From Halobacteria archaeon (GTDB lineage Bacteria; Pseudomonadota; Gammaproteobacteria; UBA9214), in assembly GCA_013041945.1 (NCBI GenBank), contig JABDRC010000120.1, positions 1 through 15,565 on the forward strand: a stretch of 15,565 nucleotides of DNA. The letters run 5' to 3'. This document shows, piece by piece, positions 7,123-14,057 of this stretch. The notes below the pieces were generated by a model. That model had not been told where the DNA came from and ran no database searches. It saw nothing but the letters and a program-made list of their open reading frames with translations. Each line of letters starts with the position of its first letter. Within the stretch, counting starts at the first letter, position 1. The translations under genes were made by a program, and so were the position numbers.

Positions 7123-9051
7123 ATGCACAATCTGCTCAAGCGCCAGCTGAAGAGGCTGGGTCTCGGTGAAGACCTGTTGCCGGATGCCGATAGCTGGCGG
7201 AAGCTCCTTGCACGAATTTCGAATACCTACCAGCAGGCGGACAGGGACAGATACCTGCTGGAGCATTCGATGGATGTTTCTTCCGATGAAATGCAGAAGC
7301 TCCATGATGAACTGCGCGAGGCAACCGAGGCGTTGTTGTACGCAGAGAAGGAGCGTTCGTACATAACCCTGCAGTCAATCGATGATGCGGTAATATCAAC
7401 CGACGAGTCGGGCAAGATCCAGTTCATGAACACGTCGGCAGAGAAGTTAACGGGCTGGCAGTTCGAAGACTGTGTGGGCAAGCCGATATCGCGGGTGTTC
7501 CGTCTGATTCCCGAATACACGCGCAGTAAATACCGTGATCCATTTATCGTATCCCAGCGTGAATGTCGGGTGGCTCATATTCCCGACAATTCCATGCTGG
7601 TCAGGCATGACCTGGACGAGATACCGGTCACCGGGTCATTTGCGCCGATCATGAACAAGAATAACAACCGGATTGGTTTGGTACTGGTGTTCTGTGATAT
7701 GACGGCGGAGAAAGAACTGAGGGAGAAACTCGAGCACCAGGCGCATCATGACATGCTCACAGGCCTGTCCAATCGCTACCATTTCGAGGAAATGCTCGGC
7801 GGCCTTGTCAGGGATGCGCAAGGCGGTAATTGCACCCACGCAATGCTCTATATGGATCTCGACCAGTTCAAGGTAGTCAATGACACATGTGGTCACGTGG
7901 CGGGCGACGAGCTGCTCAAAAAAATCAGTAATGTCATTTGCGAAAAAATAAGGGCTACGGATACCCTGGCGCGGCTCGGTGGTGACGAGTTCGGGCTGCT
8001 GGCCAGGGAGTGTTCAGTCGAAGGCGCCAGCCGTGTAGCGGAGGAGATTCTCCATGCCGTGCGGCAATACCGCTTCAACTGGGACGGCAAGATTTTCGAG
8101 GTAGGCGTCAGTATCGGCATAGTTGAAATTACCCGCGAATCCGCCGATGCAGGTGCCGTAATGAGCGAGGCCGATATCGCGTGTTATATAGCGAAGGAAA
8201 ACGGTCGTAACGGTATTCACGCCTTCGAAAGGCGTGATGCAACGCTGGCAAGCCGCAAGGGCGAGATGAAATGGGCGACGCGCATCACATGGGCGCTGGA
8301 CGAGGACCGCTTTGCCCTGTTTCGCCAGGCGATAGTGCCGGTGCAGGACAGCAGTGATACACGACATCACTACGAGGTGCTGGTGCGCATGCAGGATCCC
8401 GGCGGCAAGCTCGTGGCGCCGGGATTGTTCATACCGTCAGCCGAACGCTTCAAGTTGATGCCGGCGCTCGACCGCTGGGTCATAAGCCATACCCTCGAGC
8501 AACTGGCCCATGATAATCTGCTCAGGGTCTCGACCGGCATGTGTGCCATCAACCTGTCCGGTATCACGCTGGGTGACGAAGGCCTGTTTGATTTTATTCT
8601 GGATCAGATCACCCGCTGGCGGATCGATCCGCAGATACTGTGTTTCGAAATCACCGAAACAGCTGTAATTTCCGACCTGACAAACACGCGCAGACTGATG
8701 GACAGCTTGCAGTACCATGGCTGCCGCTTTGCGCTGGATGATTTTGGCAGTGGACTTTCGTCATTTTCATATCTCAAGGAGCTGCCGGTCGATTACCTGA
8801 AGATTGACGGAAACTTCGTCAGGAGGGTCTGCGAAGACCCGGTCGACCTCGCGATGGTTTCCTCCATCAATCATGTCGGCCACGTCATGGGTATTAAAAC
8901 CATTGCGGAGTTTGTCGAGGATATGGAAATATTCAACAAGCTTGCCGTGATCGGCGTCGATTATGCACAGGGGTATGGCATCGAGGTGCCGTTGCCGCTT
9001 GACAGTCCGTTTGACATTGATGTCGCCGAGCTGCGCAAGTCGAATGGCTGA
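7123..9051 (+). CDS. PAS-GGDEF-EAL cyclic-di-GMP enzyme
   Basis: This 642-residue cytoplasmic protein should make and/or degrade c-di-GMP. Order: a helical, coiled-coil-like N-terminus (1-80), a PAS domain (about 80-195), GGDEF (about 205-370) and EAL (about 385-630). The cyclase signature GGDEF is intact at 286-290, with an inhibitory RxxD site (RATD, 277-280) five residues before it. In the phosphodiesterase domain the signature is EVL (418-420) instead of EAL. The glutamate is kept, as are N478, E509, E512, DDFGSG (539-544), K560, E596 and the DYAQGYG block, so catalysis remains plausible. There is no membrane segment, so the input probably comes from PAS and from the upstream FIST protein. 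The ATG lacks a good ribosome-binding site, which suggests translational coupling to the FIST gene. Confidence 0.95.
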   Translation: MHNLLKRQLKRLGLGEDLLPDADSWRKLLARISNTYQQADRDRYLLEHSMDVSSDEMQKLHDELREATEALLYAEKERSYITLQSIDDAVISTDESGKIQFMNTSAEKLTGWQFEDCVGKPISRVFRLIPEYTRSKYRDPFIVSQRECRVAHIPDNSMLVRHDLDEIPVTGSFAPIMNKNNNRIGLVLVFCDMTAEKELREKLEHQAHHDMLTGLSNRYHFEEMLGGLVRDAQGGNCTHAMLYMDLDQFKVVNDTCGHVAGDELLKKISNVICEKIRATDTLARLGGDEFGLLARECSVEGASRVAEEILHAVRQYRFNWDGKIFEVGVSIGIVEITRESADAGAVMSEADIACYIAKENGRNGIHAFERRDATLASRKGEMKWATRITWALDEDRFALFRQAIVPVQDSSDTRHHYEVLVRMQDPGGKLVAPGLFIPSAERFKLMPALDRWVISHTLEQLAHDNLLRVSTGMCAINLSGITLGDEGLFDFILDQITRWRIDPQILCFEITETAVISDLTNTRRLMDSLQYHGCRFALDDFGSGLSSFSYLKELPVDYLKIDGNFVRRVCEDPVDLAMVSSINHVGHVMGIKTIAEFVEDMEIFNKLAVIGVDYAQGYGIEVPLPLDSPFDIDVAELRKSNG

Positions 9052-9128
9052 CCGGCATCCCTGCGCCATGCCCTGAGCCATATGTGTGCGCATAGTGCCG
9101 GTATCCGTGATACCCGATACTGATACTG

Positions 9129-9716
9129 CTACCTGTCAAGAATCGCGGCAACACGTTCCCGCAACACCGGCAGTACCTCCGTCTCGAACCAGGGATGATT
9201 TCTGAACCAGCGGATATTGCGCGGTGACGGGTGCGGCAGAGGGAAAAAATCCGGCAGGAATGCGCGGTAGTCCTGTACGGTATCTGCAAGCGAGCGGCGC
9301 TTCGTTCCCAGGTAGTAGTCCTGCGCATACCTGCCGATGAGCAGGCGCAGCTGCAGCTCGGGAAGCTGTTGGAGCAGGCGTTCGTGCCAGAGTGGTGCAC
9401 ATTCCCCGCGCGGCGGCAGGTCGCCTGATTTACCCTTGCCCGGGTAGCAGAATCCCATCGGGATAATCGCAATATCACGTTCGTCGTAGAACTGTTCTCG
9501 TTCCAGTCCCAGCCAGTCACGCAGGCGATCGCCGCTGGGATCATTCCAGGGTATTCCACTGGCATGCACCCGGGTACCCGGGGCCTGCCCGACGATCAGA
9601 ATACGCGCGCTGCGCGCTGCACGCAGTACCGGATTCGGGCCTAGTGGCAGCTCGTCTTCGCACTCGCGGCAGGCGCGCACGTCGCGCAACAGCGCATTCA
9701 GCATACGTGAGCTCAT
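9129..9716 (-). CDS. Uracil-DNA glycosylase superfamily protein with probable Fe-S cluster
   Basis: This 195-residue member of the uracil-DNA glycosylase superfamily is likely to act in base-excision repair. The motif GQAPG (43-47) is followed by GIPWNDPSGDRLRDWLG, and HPSPRN (162-167) matches the C-terminal catalytic/DNA-intercalating motif. Cysteines at 16, 19, 90 and 106 show a CxxC pair plus a CX15C pair, the layout of the [4Fe-4S] ligands in family 4 UDGs. The surrounding motifs differ from classic family 4 (GQAPG rather than GEAPG), so substrate and subfamily are unsettled. Its ATG overlaps the upstream gene's TGA by four bases (ATGA), indicating translational coupling. It is the last gene of the leftward cluster. 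Confidence 0.85.
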   Translation of the reverse strand: MSSRMLNALLRDVRACRECEDELPLGPNPVLRAARSARILIVGQAPGTRVHASGIPWNDPSGDRLRDWLGLEREQFYDERDIAIIPMGFCYPGKGKSGDLPPRGECAPLWHERLLQQLPELQLRLLIGRYAQDYYLGTKRRSLADTVQDYRAFLPDFFPLPHPSPRNIRWFRNHPWFETEVLPVLRERVAAILDR

Positions 9717-10138
9717 GGGGATTTCAGCATCTGTCCCAGGTCAAGCGGGGCGCGCCGCTCGCCCTGTTCGTGCCAGCGCCTGAAAACATCGATACCGGCC
9801 TCGAGATAACGTCGTTGTTCAGGCTCGTTACGGAAGCCCTGCAGGCGCTCGGTAATGCTGCCGGTTTCGACCACCGGCATGTTGAAATACCTGTCGATGA
9901 ACACGACGAACAGACCCAGTGTCTGCACCTCATCGAGGTCGTTTTGCCTGCACAGGTATTCGATGGCACCGTAGTGAAAAGCCATCACCTTGTGTTGTTT
10001 GGCCGGGTAACGCCCCAGGTCCTCGCGGTCGATGCCCATGATGGTCGCTGTGGTGAAGCGGTCGATGATCCGGCTGATTTCCTCATTGACCGCCGGTTGA
10101 CGGGCCCTGCTCGCAAACAGTCTTTTCAGAAATTTCAT
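9713..10138 (-). CDS. Hypothetical protein, 141 residues
   Basis: I do not recognise this protein. It is predicted soluble and mostly helical, with a basic N-terminus (MKFLKRLFASRAR), a central hydrophobic stretch LGLFVVFIDRYFNMP and a charged tail. It has no signal peptide and no cysteine pair or catalytic motif I can name. It is a real gene on context: it is co-directional, starts two bases after the stop of the methyltransferase remnant, and overlaps the downstream glycosylase-like gene by ATGA. No Shine-Dalgarno sequence is evident, so it probably depends on ribosomes finishing the short upstream frame. The coupling to a DNA-repair-type gene is suggestive only. Confidence 0.75.
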   Translation of the reverse strand: MKFLKRLFASRARQPAVNEEISRIIDRFTTATIMGIDREDLGRYPAKQHKVMAFHYGAIEYLCRQNDLDEVQTLGLFVVFIDRYFNMPVVETGSITERLQGFRNEPEQRRYLEAGIDVFRRWHEQGERRAPLDLGQMLKSP

Positions 10139-10140
10139 GG

Positions 10141-10293
10141 CTAGAGCCAGCGCCGCACCCGTGCCTTGTAATCAAGATAGTCACGGCCGAACAGTTTCTC
10201 CAGATAGCGTTCCTCGCGTGCGATGGCGTAGATGACGGGCGGGTGCAGCCGGATGCCGGGTCCGTGCCTGTCGTTCCCGTTACCTGCAGTCAT
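10141..10293 (-). pseudogene. Isoprenylcysteine-methyltransferase-like remnant with central deletion
   Basis: The 50-residue frame joins two pieces typical of the small bacterial isoprenylcysteine carboxyl methyltransferase (ICMT/PEMT-like) family. Residues 1-25 contain GPGIRLHPPVIYAIA, which resembles the family N-terminus. Residues 26-50, REERYLEKLFGRDYLDYK and on, resemble the extreme C-terminus. The roughly 100 residues normally between them, with the membrane helices and the S-adenosylmethionine-binding region, are absent. The join lies near 10219-10229 and stays in frame. Because both ends share an 'IA' before the join in typical members, recombination at a short repeat is plausible. 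The product cannot be an active methyltransferase; it may be a decayed gene or a retained coupling frame for the next gene. The family assignment comes from memory of its termini. Confidence 0.65.
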
Positions 10294-10318
10294 GGAAGGA
10301 ATCCGCTGATAAAACGCC

Positions 10319-10495
10319 TCAGGCCTCGCGCGGTCCCGCAAAGTACCAGATGATGACACCGAGCAGCGGCAGGACCAGCACCAGTATGATCCACAGTGCC
10401 CTGGCACCGGTGGTTGACGAACTCTGGAATATATTGAGTATGGCCCATACATCGGCCGCCAGAACCAGAAGACCAAAAAGACCGCCGATTTCCAT
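10319..10495 (-). CDS. PLDc_N domain small membrane protein
   Basis: This 58-residue protein consists of two hydrophobic helices: LFGLLVLAADVWAILNIF (about 6-23) and LWIILVLVLPLLGVIIWYFAGP (about 34-55). A short polar turn separates them. The ending LPLLGVIIWYFAGPRE is the hallmark of the PLDc_N (phospholipase D-nuclease N-terminal, PF13396) family of short inner-membrane proteins. It has no nuclease domain. Such stand-alone proteins are common and of unknown role. A strong ribosome-binding site (GGGGAG) precedes the ATG. It begins two bases after the stop of the upstream DUF6498 gene, so the two are co-transcribed. Confidence 0.85.
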   Translation of the reverse strand: MEIGGLFGLLVLAADVWAILNIFQSSSTTGARALWIILVLVLPLLGVIIWYFAGPREA

Positions 10496-10497
10496 CG

Positions 10498-11190
10498 CTA
10501 TTCTCCCCGGGATTGCCGCTGCGACTCAGGGTTGGACAATTGTCTTTCTGCATGTGAGCGCTTGTGCAGGATGATATCCATTGCGGTCTTGAGCGCAACC
10601 AGCGCCAGCAGCAGTCCCATGGGCGACTCCAGTTTGACAATGAGAAATGCACCAAGGATGACCGTGATATGCAGGACTGCAACACGCCGGTAGGGCGCCT
10701 GCATCAGTCTCGATGCCGTAGTCTCCCGGAATTCTCCCTGGCCGATAAACAAAACCAGGAATGACACGCCGTGGCTCAGGACCATGGCCAGCAGCACCCA
10801 CAGCATTTCGTCCGGTGCGGCGGCCAGAATACTGCTGACCAGGTCATAGAGCTTTTCGACCAGCACCAGCGGTCCCGGCCAGCTCTCGACGGTGGCCTGC
10901 ATGGCACTGATGCCTGCAAATTCCGTCAGTTTCAGTACGAAGATGCCATGGACAACCGAGAAGCCGCCGTAATGAATGCAGAAAAACAGGACGAGGCCGA
11001 TTGCACCCGGACCGCCGGTGACCAGCATTTTCAGGATGGTGTAGAGGCCGATCACCAGGTTTTCCGCCCAGTAGAGGACGATAATACCGCCCACGTCCCA
11101 GTCCATGAACAATACGCCGAATACCGGCAAGAGGTTGGCGAGCAGCAGGGCAACCTGCGGGATGGTTAAATCGATGCCGCCTAACTTCAC
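10498..11190 (-). CDS. DUF6498-like integral membrane protein
   Basis: This 230-residue protein has about six hydrophobic segments, including VALLLANLLPVFGVLF (about 13-28), IIVLYWAENLVIGLY (about 36-50), IGLVLFFCIHYGGFSVVHGIF and MLWVLLAMVLSHGVSFLVLFIG. The GVLFMDWDVGGIIVLYWAENLVIG block is characteristic of DUF6498 proteins, whose function is unknown. The C-terminus is hydrophilic and basic and should face the cytoplasm. The start is a GTG with GGAG nine bases upstream; no ATG lies near it. It is the first gene of the leftward cluster of five frames, with a hairpin just upstream in its leader. Confidence 0.8.
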   Translation of the reverse strand: MKLGGIDLTIPQVALLLANLLPVFGVLFMDWDVGGIIVLYWAENLVIGLYTILKMLVTGGPGAIGLVLFFCIHYGGFSVVHGIFVLKLTEFAGISAMQATVESWPGPLVLVEKLYDLVSSILAAAPDEMLWVLLAMVLSHGVSFLVLFIGQGEFRETTASRLMQAPYRRVAVLHITVILGAFLIVKLESPMGLLLALVALKTAMDIILHKRSHAERQLSNPESQRQSRGE

Positions 11191-11206
11191 GGCCCTGATC
11201 TCCGCC

Positions 11207-11239
11207 TGTCAGGATTGCCGGTTATATGCCGGCCTGACA
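11207..11239. other. Hairpin between the HPP gene and the DUF6498 gene
   Basis: Seven bases (11207-11213, tgtcagg) pair with 11233-11239 (cctgaca). Inside, after a four-base bulge, CCGG at 11218-11221 pairs with CCGG at 11229-11232. There is no T run on either strand, so it is not a standard intrinsic terminator. It would lie in the leader of the DUF6498 gene if transcription starts upstream. The 127-base gap holds no clear promoter. Confidence 0.45.
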
Positions 11240-11317
11240 ATGCGCAGCATGATGATCCTTGCAAGATACCTTCTCCGTCACCGGCCTGCTTCCCTGACTG
11301 TGCGTACAGGGCGGACG

Positions 11318-12247
11318 TCATTTGACATGCCGCCAGTCTTCACCGTCGCATGCCACTTCATGGAGAGCCCAGCCGGCGAATTCCCGGCGTGTCAGGGTGC
11401 CGGATGTGCGTATTCCGTGTCCGGCAACAACTTTGTATGTGACCATGTCCCGTGCAGGATCGGCATGCTTCGACTCGTCGACGATCTGTCGCACCGACCA
11501 GTCATCCCCGGATGCGCCATTGCTGTAATAGTGACCGGGGAAAATGCGCCCGGTCGGGAAGCGTTCATGTACGGCCTGGCCAGTCGCCAGCTCGTAGATG
11601 CGCAACAGGTCGTGTTCGGAGACATCGATGAACGAGTCTATCTGGCCGAGTGCGGCGACCAGGTCTGAATGGTCAATGGTACGGCTGCCTGACGCGGAGG
11701 CAGGGAGTTGCGCCTGCGCATGGCGGCTGGCCGGTATGGAGGGATAGCGGCGCCAGCGGAAACCGAAATTGAACAGCACCGCCACCAGCAACATGATGAC
11801 GACGTTCAGCAGGACCGGTGTGAGCACGAACTGATAACCAAGTGCGTGGGTCGATTCCCCGCCAATGACGGCGGTCAGCGCGGTTGCACCACCGGGCGGG
11901 TGAATGCAGCGCAGGTAATACATGGCGCTGATGGCGAGTCCGACGGCAAGGCTGGCCGCCACGAATGAATGCGGCACAAGCTGGTAACAGCCGACACCGA
12001 TGAGTGCGGACAGGAGATGACCGCCGAGTACGTTCCAGGGTTGCGAGAGGGCGCCGTGCGGTACGGCAAACAGCAGCACCGCGGATGCGCCCATCGACGG
12101 CACCAGCAGCAGGACATCCCGGGTACCCAGGTACCAGTCACTGACGGTAAAGATGGCAAAAATCGCGACGCATCCGCCAAGTCCGGATATCAGGCGTTCT
12201 GTATGACTGACGTTGCCGGCTGTCAGGTCGATGAATCTGTTCAGCAT
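11318..12247 (-). CDS. HPP family membrane protein with C-terminal cytosolic domain
   Basis: This 309-residue protein has an N-terminal HPP domain of about four to five membrane helices (residues about 20-165), including the signature CIHPPGGATALTAVIGG. A hydrophilic region of about 140 residues follows, ending in DWSVRQIVDES and VTYKVVAGHGIR...TRREFAGWA blocks. That tail replaces the CBS pair found in some HPP proteins. Plant and cyanobacterial HPP proteins have been linked to nitrite transport, but the substrate here is unknown. The frame is open further upstream, into purK, but the ATG at 12247 is chosen because it lies 25 bases after the purK stop and immediately before HPP-family sequence. 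Only a weak GCGGGCG precedes it. Probably co-transcribed with purEK. Confidence 0.85.
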   Translation of the reverse strand: MLNRFIDLTAGNVSHTERLISGLGGCVAIFAIFTVSDWYLGTRDVLLLVPSMGASAVLLFAVPHGALSQPWNVLGGHLLSALIGVGCYQLVPHSFVAASLAVGLAISAMYYLRCIHPPGGATALTAVIGGESTHALGYQFVLTPVLLNVVIMLLVAVLFNFGFRWRRYPSIPASRHAQAQLPASASGSRTIDHSDLVAALGQIDSFIDVSEHDLLRIYELATGQAVHERFPTGRIFPGHYYSNGASGDDWSVRQIVDESKHADPARDMVTYKVVAGHGIRTSGTLTRREFAGWALHEVACDGEDWRHVK

Positions 12248-12272
12248 GCGATCGCCCGCGGAGACGGTCCGT

Positions 12273-13400
12273 TCAGAATCCCATTGTCTCGCGAATGCCC
12301 GCAACGATTCCGAGGGCCGCATCCGTCGAGGCGGCGAGACAGTTGAAGTGGCCCATTTTACGGCCGGCGCGCGCCTCGCGCTTGCCATACAGGTGCAGGC
12401 GCGCGCGCGGCTGCCTGAGTATGGTCTCCCATGCCGGTTCGCCCCCGGCCCAGATATCGCCCAGCAGGTTCGTCATGACCACGGGCGAGTGCAGACTGAC
12501 ATCGCCCGGTGGCAATCCGCACATGACCCGCACCTGCTGCTCGAACTGGGATGTTGCACAGGCATCGACGGTGTAATGTCCGCTGTTGTGTGGCCGGGTT
12601 GCAATTTCGTTGATCAGGAGTTCGCCGTCGGGGGTGCAGAAAAACTCCACGGCCAGCACGCCGCAGTAGTCCATGGCATCCGCCAGCCGGGTGGCCATGC
12701 CGGTTACCTCGGCGCTCATTTCGTCTGTAATCATGGCAGGCACGATGGTGGTATCCAGGATGCCGTTACGGTGCCTGTTTTCCCCGACCGGGTAAACAAC
12801 GGTATGGCCATCGGCACCGCGCGCGAGGATGACCGATACTTCGCGCTCGAGTTCGACCATTTTCTCCAGTACACAGGGTGTGTCGCCGAGCGTGCTGAAG
12901 GCGGCATAGGCATCGTCCAGGCTGGTGACCTTTACCTGGCCCTTGCCGTCGTAGCCCATGGATGCGGTTTTGAGCAACAGCGGTGTCGCAAGCCCCGACA
13001 GGGCATCGTCGAGATCATTCGCTTCATAGACGGGAGCAAAGGGTGCGGTGGGCAGCCCGATTTCCTGCAGCCAGGTCTTTTCGCGAATGCGGTCCTGGGC
13101 GATACGTGCGGCCTCTGCGTTCGGCCTCACCTGGCATAACTGCTCCAGGAATTCCATGCTGTCGGCCGGCACATTCTCGAACTCGGTGGTGATGGCGTTG
13201 CACTCGTCTCCCAGCATTTGCAATGCAGCATGGTCGCGATAACTGGCCTGGATGTGCTGGTCGGCGATATGGCCGGCGGGACTGTGCGGGTCGGGGTCCA
13301 GCACGACGACACGGTATCCCATGGTAATGGCGGCAAGTGTGAACATGCGGCCCAGCTGACCGCCGCCCAGCACGCCGAGTGTCGCGCCCGGCAAAATCAT
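12273..13400 (-). CDS. purK: N5-carboxyaminoimidazole ribonucleotide synthase
   Basis: This ATP-grasp enzyme converts AIR, ATP and bicarbonate to N5-CAIR in de novo purine synthesis. It has 375 residues, a normal length. The N-terminal LGVLGGGQLGRM (about 8-19) is the family signature. The ATP-grasp core includes LLKTASMGYDGKGQ, LEREVSVILARG and AVEFFCTPDGELLINEIATRPHNSGH, with the metal/ATP-binding glutamate and asparagine intact. Its ATG overlaps the purE stop as ATGA, so it is translationally coupled to purE, the enzyme that uses its product. The HPP gene follows 25 bases later. Confidence 0.97.
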   Translation of the reverse strand: MILPGATLGVLGGGQLGRMFTLAAITMGYRVVVLDPDPHSPAGHIADQHIQASYRDHAALQMLGDECNAITTEFENVPADSMEFLEQLCQVRPNAEAARIAQDRIREKTWLQEIGLPTAPFAPVYEANDLDDALSGLATPLLLKTASMGYDGKGQVKVTSLDDAYAAFSTLGDTPCVLEKMVELEREVSVILARGADGHTVVYPVGENRHRNGILDTTIVPAMITDEMSAEVTGMATRLADAMDYCGVLAVEFFCTPDGELLINEIATRPHNSGHYTVDACATSQFEQQVRVMCGLPPGDVSLHSPVVMTNLLGDIWAGGEPAWETILRQPRARLHLYGKREARAGRKMGHFNCLAASTDAALGIVAGIRETMGF

Positions 13401-13894
13401 GATTGCGGCGGCAGCTGCATGCCGAGAACGATGCTGCGCAGGTCTTCGCGGTGCTGGTCGAGACGCCCGGCGAGGGCGTTGTCACAAGTGGCCAGGATGG
13501 CAGCCGCATACAATGCGGCATTGGCGGCACCGGCCTCGCCGATGGCAAAGGTGGCGACCGGCACACCTTTGGGCATCTGCACGATGGACAGCAGCGAATC
13601 CATGCCTTTCAGGTAGCGCGTAGGCACCGGCACGCCCAGTACCGGCAGGGTCGTCTTGGCTGCCAGCATTCCCGGCAGGTGGGCGGCGCCGCCCGCGCCG
13701 GCAATGATGCACGCGAGTCCGCGTTGCCGTGCGCCCGTGGCGTATTCGAATAACAGGTCAGGTGTGCGGTGGGCCGATACGACCCGGGACTCATAAGCTA
13801 TACCCAGCTCACCCAGCATGTCACCGGCATGTTGCATGACATCCCAGTCGCTGTTGCTGCCCATGACCAGACCGACGCGTGGTGTTTCACTCAT
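13397..13894 (-). CDS. purE: N5-carboxyaminoimidazole ribonucleotide mutase
   Basis: This class I PurE enzyme shifts the carboxyl group of N5-CAIR to give CAIR. It has 165 residues, with GSNSDWDVM (13-21), SAHRTPD (40-46, active-site histidine), AGGAAHLPGMLAAKTTLPVLGVPV and the SLLSIVQMPKGVPVATFAIG block. All match the octameric bacterial enzyme. The first gene of a purE-purK pair, it overlaps purK by four bases and is divergent from purC. An extended -10 box lies about 35 bases upstream of the ATG. The ribosome-binding site is weak (AGCGGGCA). Confidence 0.97.
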   Translation of the reverse strand: MSETPRVGLVMGSNSDWDVMQHAGDMLGELGIAYESRVVSAHRTPDLLFEYATGARQRGLACIIAGAGGAAHLPGMLAAKTTLPVLGVPVPTRYLKGMDSLLSIVQMPKGVPVATFAIGEAGAANAALYAAAILATCDNALAGRLDQHREDLRSIVLGMQLPPQS

Positions 13895-13928
13895 TATTTA
13901 TGCCCGCTTGGTGTACACGAGGCAAACC

Positions 13929-13937
13929 ATTCTAGCA
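13929..13937 (-). promoter_or_regulatory. Extended -10 promoter element of purEK
   Basis: The minus strand reads TGCTAGAAT, an extended -10 with the same TAGAAT hexamer as the dxs promoter. Initiation would leave a leader of about 28 bases. No palindrome matching the enterobacterial PurR operator was seen in the purE-purC gap. Confidence 0.45.
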
Positions 13938-14014
13938 TCAATCCCGCTGAATGCAGTGGATTTTGCCGGCTGAAATGGCCGGACAGGGTGATATTCCCGC
14001 CCCCTTCCATCCTG

Positions 14015-14020
14015 TACAAT
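14015..14020 (+). promoter_or_regulatory. Putative -10 box of purC
   Basis: TACAAT at 14015-14020 gives a predicted leader of about 30 bases before the purC ATG at 14058. No good -35 hexamer is visible. A 5-bp CCGGC/GCCGG hairpin (13966-13982) lies upstream, between the two divergent pur promoters. Confidence 0.4.
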
Positions 14021-14057
14021 GCCGCCTTTTATACCTGGCGGCCCGCCGGAGTCACTG

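Noticed and set aside
9100..9114. Hairpin ggtatc-cgt-gatacc between the GGDEF-EAL gene and the UDG-like gene as a terminator.
   Set aside because: The stem is only six base pairs, is not GC-rich and no T run follows on either strand.
10294..10476. Extended version of the methyltransferase remnant to 111 codons.
   Set aside because: The extra N-terminal part is the PLDc_N gene read in another frame; only the last 50 codons resemble a family.
12248..12388. N-terminal extension of the HPP protein by 47 residues, overlapping purK.
   Set aside because: The extension is the purK 3' end read in another frame and lacks family similarity. The ATG at 12247 gives the normal HPP start.
12213..13139. 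Plus-strand 308-codon frame opposite purK and HPP.
   Set aside because: It is an antisense shadow; both minus-strand genes are complete and conserved.
13895..14057. PurR-type operator in the divergent purE-purC gap.
   Set aside because: Only a single half-site-like GCAAACC is present, with no palindrome like the enterobacterial operator.
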